This document shows positions 6,098 to 7,761 of a DNA stretch of 7,761 nt, piece after piece. Source of the stretch: CAYWYR01 sp964462685 (GTDB lineage: Bacteria > Bacteroidota > Ignavibacteria > Kapaibacteriales > UBA2268); NCBI GenBank assembly GCA_964462685.1, contig CAYWYR010000037.1, forward strand, positions 1 through 7,761. The letters run 5' to 3'. The position numbers and the translations under genes are program-made. The first letter of the stretch is position 1. Each line of letters begins with the position of its first letter. The notes under the pieces are model-generated. The model was not told where the DNA came from, ran no database searches, and was given only the letters and a program-made list of their open reading frames with translations.

Positions 6098-7761
6098 TTA
6101 CTTTAGTAGTCTTACCGAGAACCTGGTGCCTATATCGGGAATGCTCGATACTTCTATCTTACCACCCATAGCCTCAACCTGATTTTTGGTTATGAAAAGC
6201 CCTATACCTCTGGAATCACGTACCTTTTTGCCGTCATGAAAAGTACTGTAGAGCCCGAATATCTTAGTACCGTATTTTTCTAAATCAATGCCTATGCCAT
6301 TGTCTTCTATATTGATTATTATATAATCATCTTTAATAGTCGCATTTACGGCAATTAAAGGGACTCTTTTCTCACTTCGATATTTTATAGCATTAGTAAG
6401 AAGATTTATTATAATACTTTCAAGGTATGCAGGTACCGCACGGACTACCATACCCTTGGGAACATCTACCTCCAATTCGATATTCGATTCCAGTATCTGG
6501 GCTTTGAGGTTATTTATGTTCTTTATCACACACTCGGAGAGATCTACCTCTTCTAAGTCGGTAAGTTCATTTGCGTTCATCACCGCAATTTTGTTGAGAT
6601 GGGTTATAGTTTCCATCAGGCCGCTGGCTGCTTTTTTAAGGTAAGGTATATACTCCAACTCTTTATCATTCGGGTTTTCGGCTATCATCAGGTCCAGAAG
6701 CATTGTAAGATTGCCAGCGTGGGAGCGAAGATTATGCGAGACTATATGTGCGAAGTTAAACAGCCTTTTGTTTTGTTCAGTAGTTATATTCAGCAGGTTC
6801 TTTAGATCGTTTTCAGATCTTTTCAGTTGAGTGATATCGGAAACAACCACAAGTACACCTTTGGGGCTGCCGCTTGTATCCTTGATAGTGGTACGAGAAA
6901 CAAGACCAGGGAAAACGGACTTATCCTTTCTCTGATACTCGATCTCGAAAGTCTTGTCAGGTTTTTTATTAATCACTTCAAAGACTTTTTGATAGCTGTA
7001 TTTATCTGCATTTATGTTATCAGAACCTTCTATATCGCTCACCCAGCGGTTCCATACATCTTTATTATGCAGATCTGCTACTCTTAGAGAACCGAGCGCC
7101 TCTTCCTCCGAATAGCCTAAAAGGTTCTCCGCCCCTTTGTTAAAGGTCAATATCTTACCGCTGGGGTCAGCCTCTATAATAGCTATGCTGGTGGAAGCAT
7201 CAAGAATTGACTTTAGGTGGAGCGCTGTTTCCTCGATTTGCTGTCTGTAAGCAACAAGTTCGTTTATCTGCCTGCCCTCGACGATCAGTATATCTATATT
7301 TCCATCATCGTTCCATACTGGAGTAATACTGAAATCGATGGTGAATGAGTTGAGATCTTTGTTGAATACTTTGGTTTCATACCTTATGAACTCACCTTGA
7401 GCCGCTCTTTCCAGGGAGTCTTTTAGTTTATCGCTTTCTTCTACTGTATGGTTCCACCAAAAGCCATAAGCGAATTTCAAGCCCTGCACATCTTCCATTT
7501 TTTTCCCGAGGAAATCAAGGGCGGTGTTGTTCAGGCTTACTATAACGCTATCTGGTTTCAGGAAACCGATAAACTGGAAAGTACTGTTGTAAACGCTTTT
7601 GAATCTTCTTTCGCTGTACTTTAATTGCTCACGTGTTTTTTTCTGCTCGTCAATATCGAAAATCTGGCCTATCAGATGCAGTGCGTTTCCGTTCTGATCC
7701 CTTATGGCGGATATAACAAGCAATATCCAGATTTCTTCACCGTTTTTTCTGACGTTTTTCT
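6098..7761 (-). CDS. Multi-PAS sensor histidine kinase, N-terminus beyond window
   Basis: The reading frame stays open to the right edge of the window, so the gene is partial at its 5' end. The TTG at 7723 is not a credible start: the codons before it read NVRKNGEEIW, which completes a PAS-domain strand. Counting from that TTG (541 residues): end of one PAS domain to about 27 (GNALHLIGQIFDIDEQKK), a second PAS about 35-155, a third about 165-300 (ILTFNKGAENLLGYSEEEALG, then VLVVVSDITQLKRSE), a dimerisation/phosphoacceptor helix pair 320-385 with H330 in FAHIVSHNLRS, and a HATPase_c domain 430-541 with N-box N440/N444, G1 box DNGIGID (474-480), KIFGLYSTF and G2 box RGIGLFIT. No TM segment is visible in this part, so the kinase looks cytosolic unless the missing end has one. 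It is a hybrid-less kinase whose receiver partner is encoded 5 bp downstream. The signal sensed is unknown. Confidence 0.93.
   Translation of the reverse strand, partial: KNVRKNGEEIWILLVISAIRDQNGNALHLIGQIFDIDEQKKTREQLKYSERRFKSVYNSTFQFIGFLKPDSVIVSLNNTALDFLGKKMEDVQGLKFAYGFWWNHTVEESDKLKDSLERAAQGEFIRYETKVFNKDLNSFTIDFSITPVWNDDGNIDILIVEGRQINELVAYRQQIEETALHLKSILDASTSIAIIEADPSGKILTFNKGAENLLGYSEEEALGSLRVADLHNKDVWNRWVSDIEGSDNINADKYSYQKVFEVINKKPDKTFEIEYQRKDKSVFPGLVSRTTIKDTSGSPKGVLVVVSDITQLKRSENDLKNLLNITTEQNKRLFNFAHIVSHNLRSHAGNLTMLLDLMIAENPNDKELEYIPYLKKAASGLMETITHLNKIAVMNANELTDLEEVDLSECVIKNINNLKAQILESNIELEVDVPKGMVVRAVPAYLESIIINLLTNAIKYRSEKRVPLIAVNATIKDDYIIINIEDNGIGIDLEKYGTKIFGLYSTFHDGKKVRDSRGIGLFITKNQVEAMGGKIEVSSIPDIGTRFSVRLLK

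Noticed and set aside
5752..7087. Several plus-strand open frames opposite the regulator and kinase genes
   Set aside because: All are antisense to coding sequence with intact catalytic motifs, and the products look random.

Overview
The window looks like a chromosomal segment from a member of the Bacteroidota, probably a free-living or environmental lineage. The support is indirect. Three intergenic regions carry matches to the Bacteroidota -7 promoter element TAnnTTTG. Most genes lack a Shine-Dalgarno sequence. The kinase has the SHNLRS H-box and the single-domain response regulator the DINMPKMDG style, both common in that phylum. The DNA is moderately AT-rich. No rRNA, tRNA, CRISPR array, transposase or phage gene is visible, and the genus cannot be named from this sequence.

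Left block (1-2676, minus strand): a cystathionine beta-synthase-type PLP enzyme with a C-terminal CBS-domain pair is followed after 3 bp by a BtaA-like (DUF3419) S-adenosylmethionine:diacylglycerol 3-amino-3-carboxypropyltransferase. A promoter candidate lies just upstream of the first gene. The pair links sulfur amino-acid/SAM metabolism with betaine-type lipid synthesis. Just beyond the btaA-like stop codon are two degenerate copies of a dispersed intergenic repeat of the ATTCTTCGCT...AGAATGAC type.

Middle (2830-4707, plus strand): a divergently transcribed MscS-family mechanosensitive channel with a signal peptide and a long periplasmic N-terminal domain. It converges on the next block across a 77-bp gap.

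Right block (4785-7761, minus strand): three signalling genes. In transcription order they are a multi-PAS soluble-looking histidine kinase (5' end beyond the window), a CheY/Rcp1-like single-domain response regulator 5 bp downstream, and, after 132 bp with its own promoter candidate, a two-TM receptor. The receptor has a PilJ/NarX-like P-box sensor domain but no kinase or methyl-accepting output domain. The arrangement suggests, but does not prove, a split sensory system in which receptor, kinase and regulator are separate polypeptides.

Most of the window is ordinary. The points most worth a second look are the CBS-btaA gene pair, the output-less receptor beside the kinase/regulator pair, the intergenic repeat pair, and the uncertain start of the channel gene.
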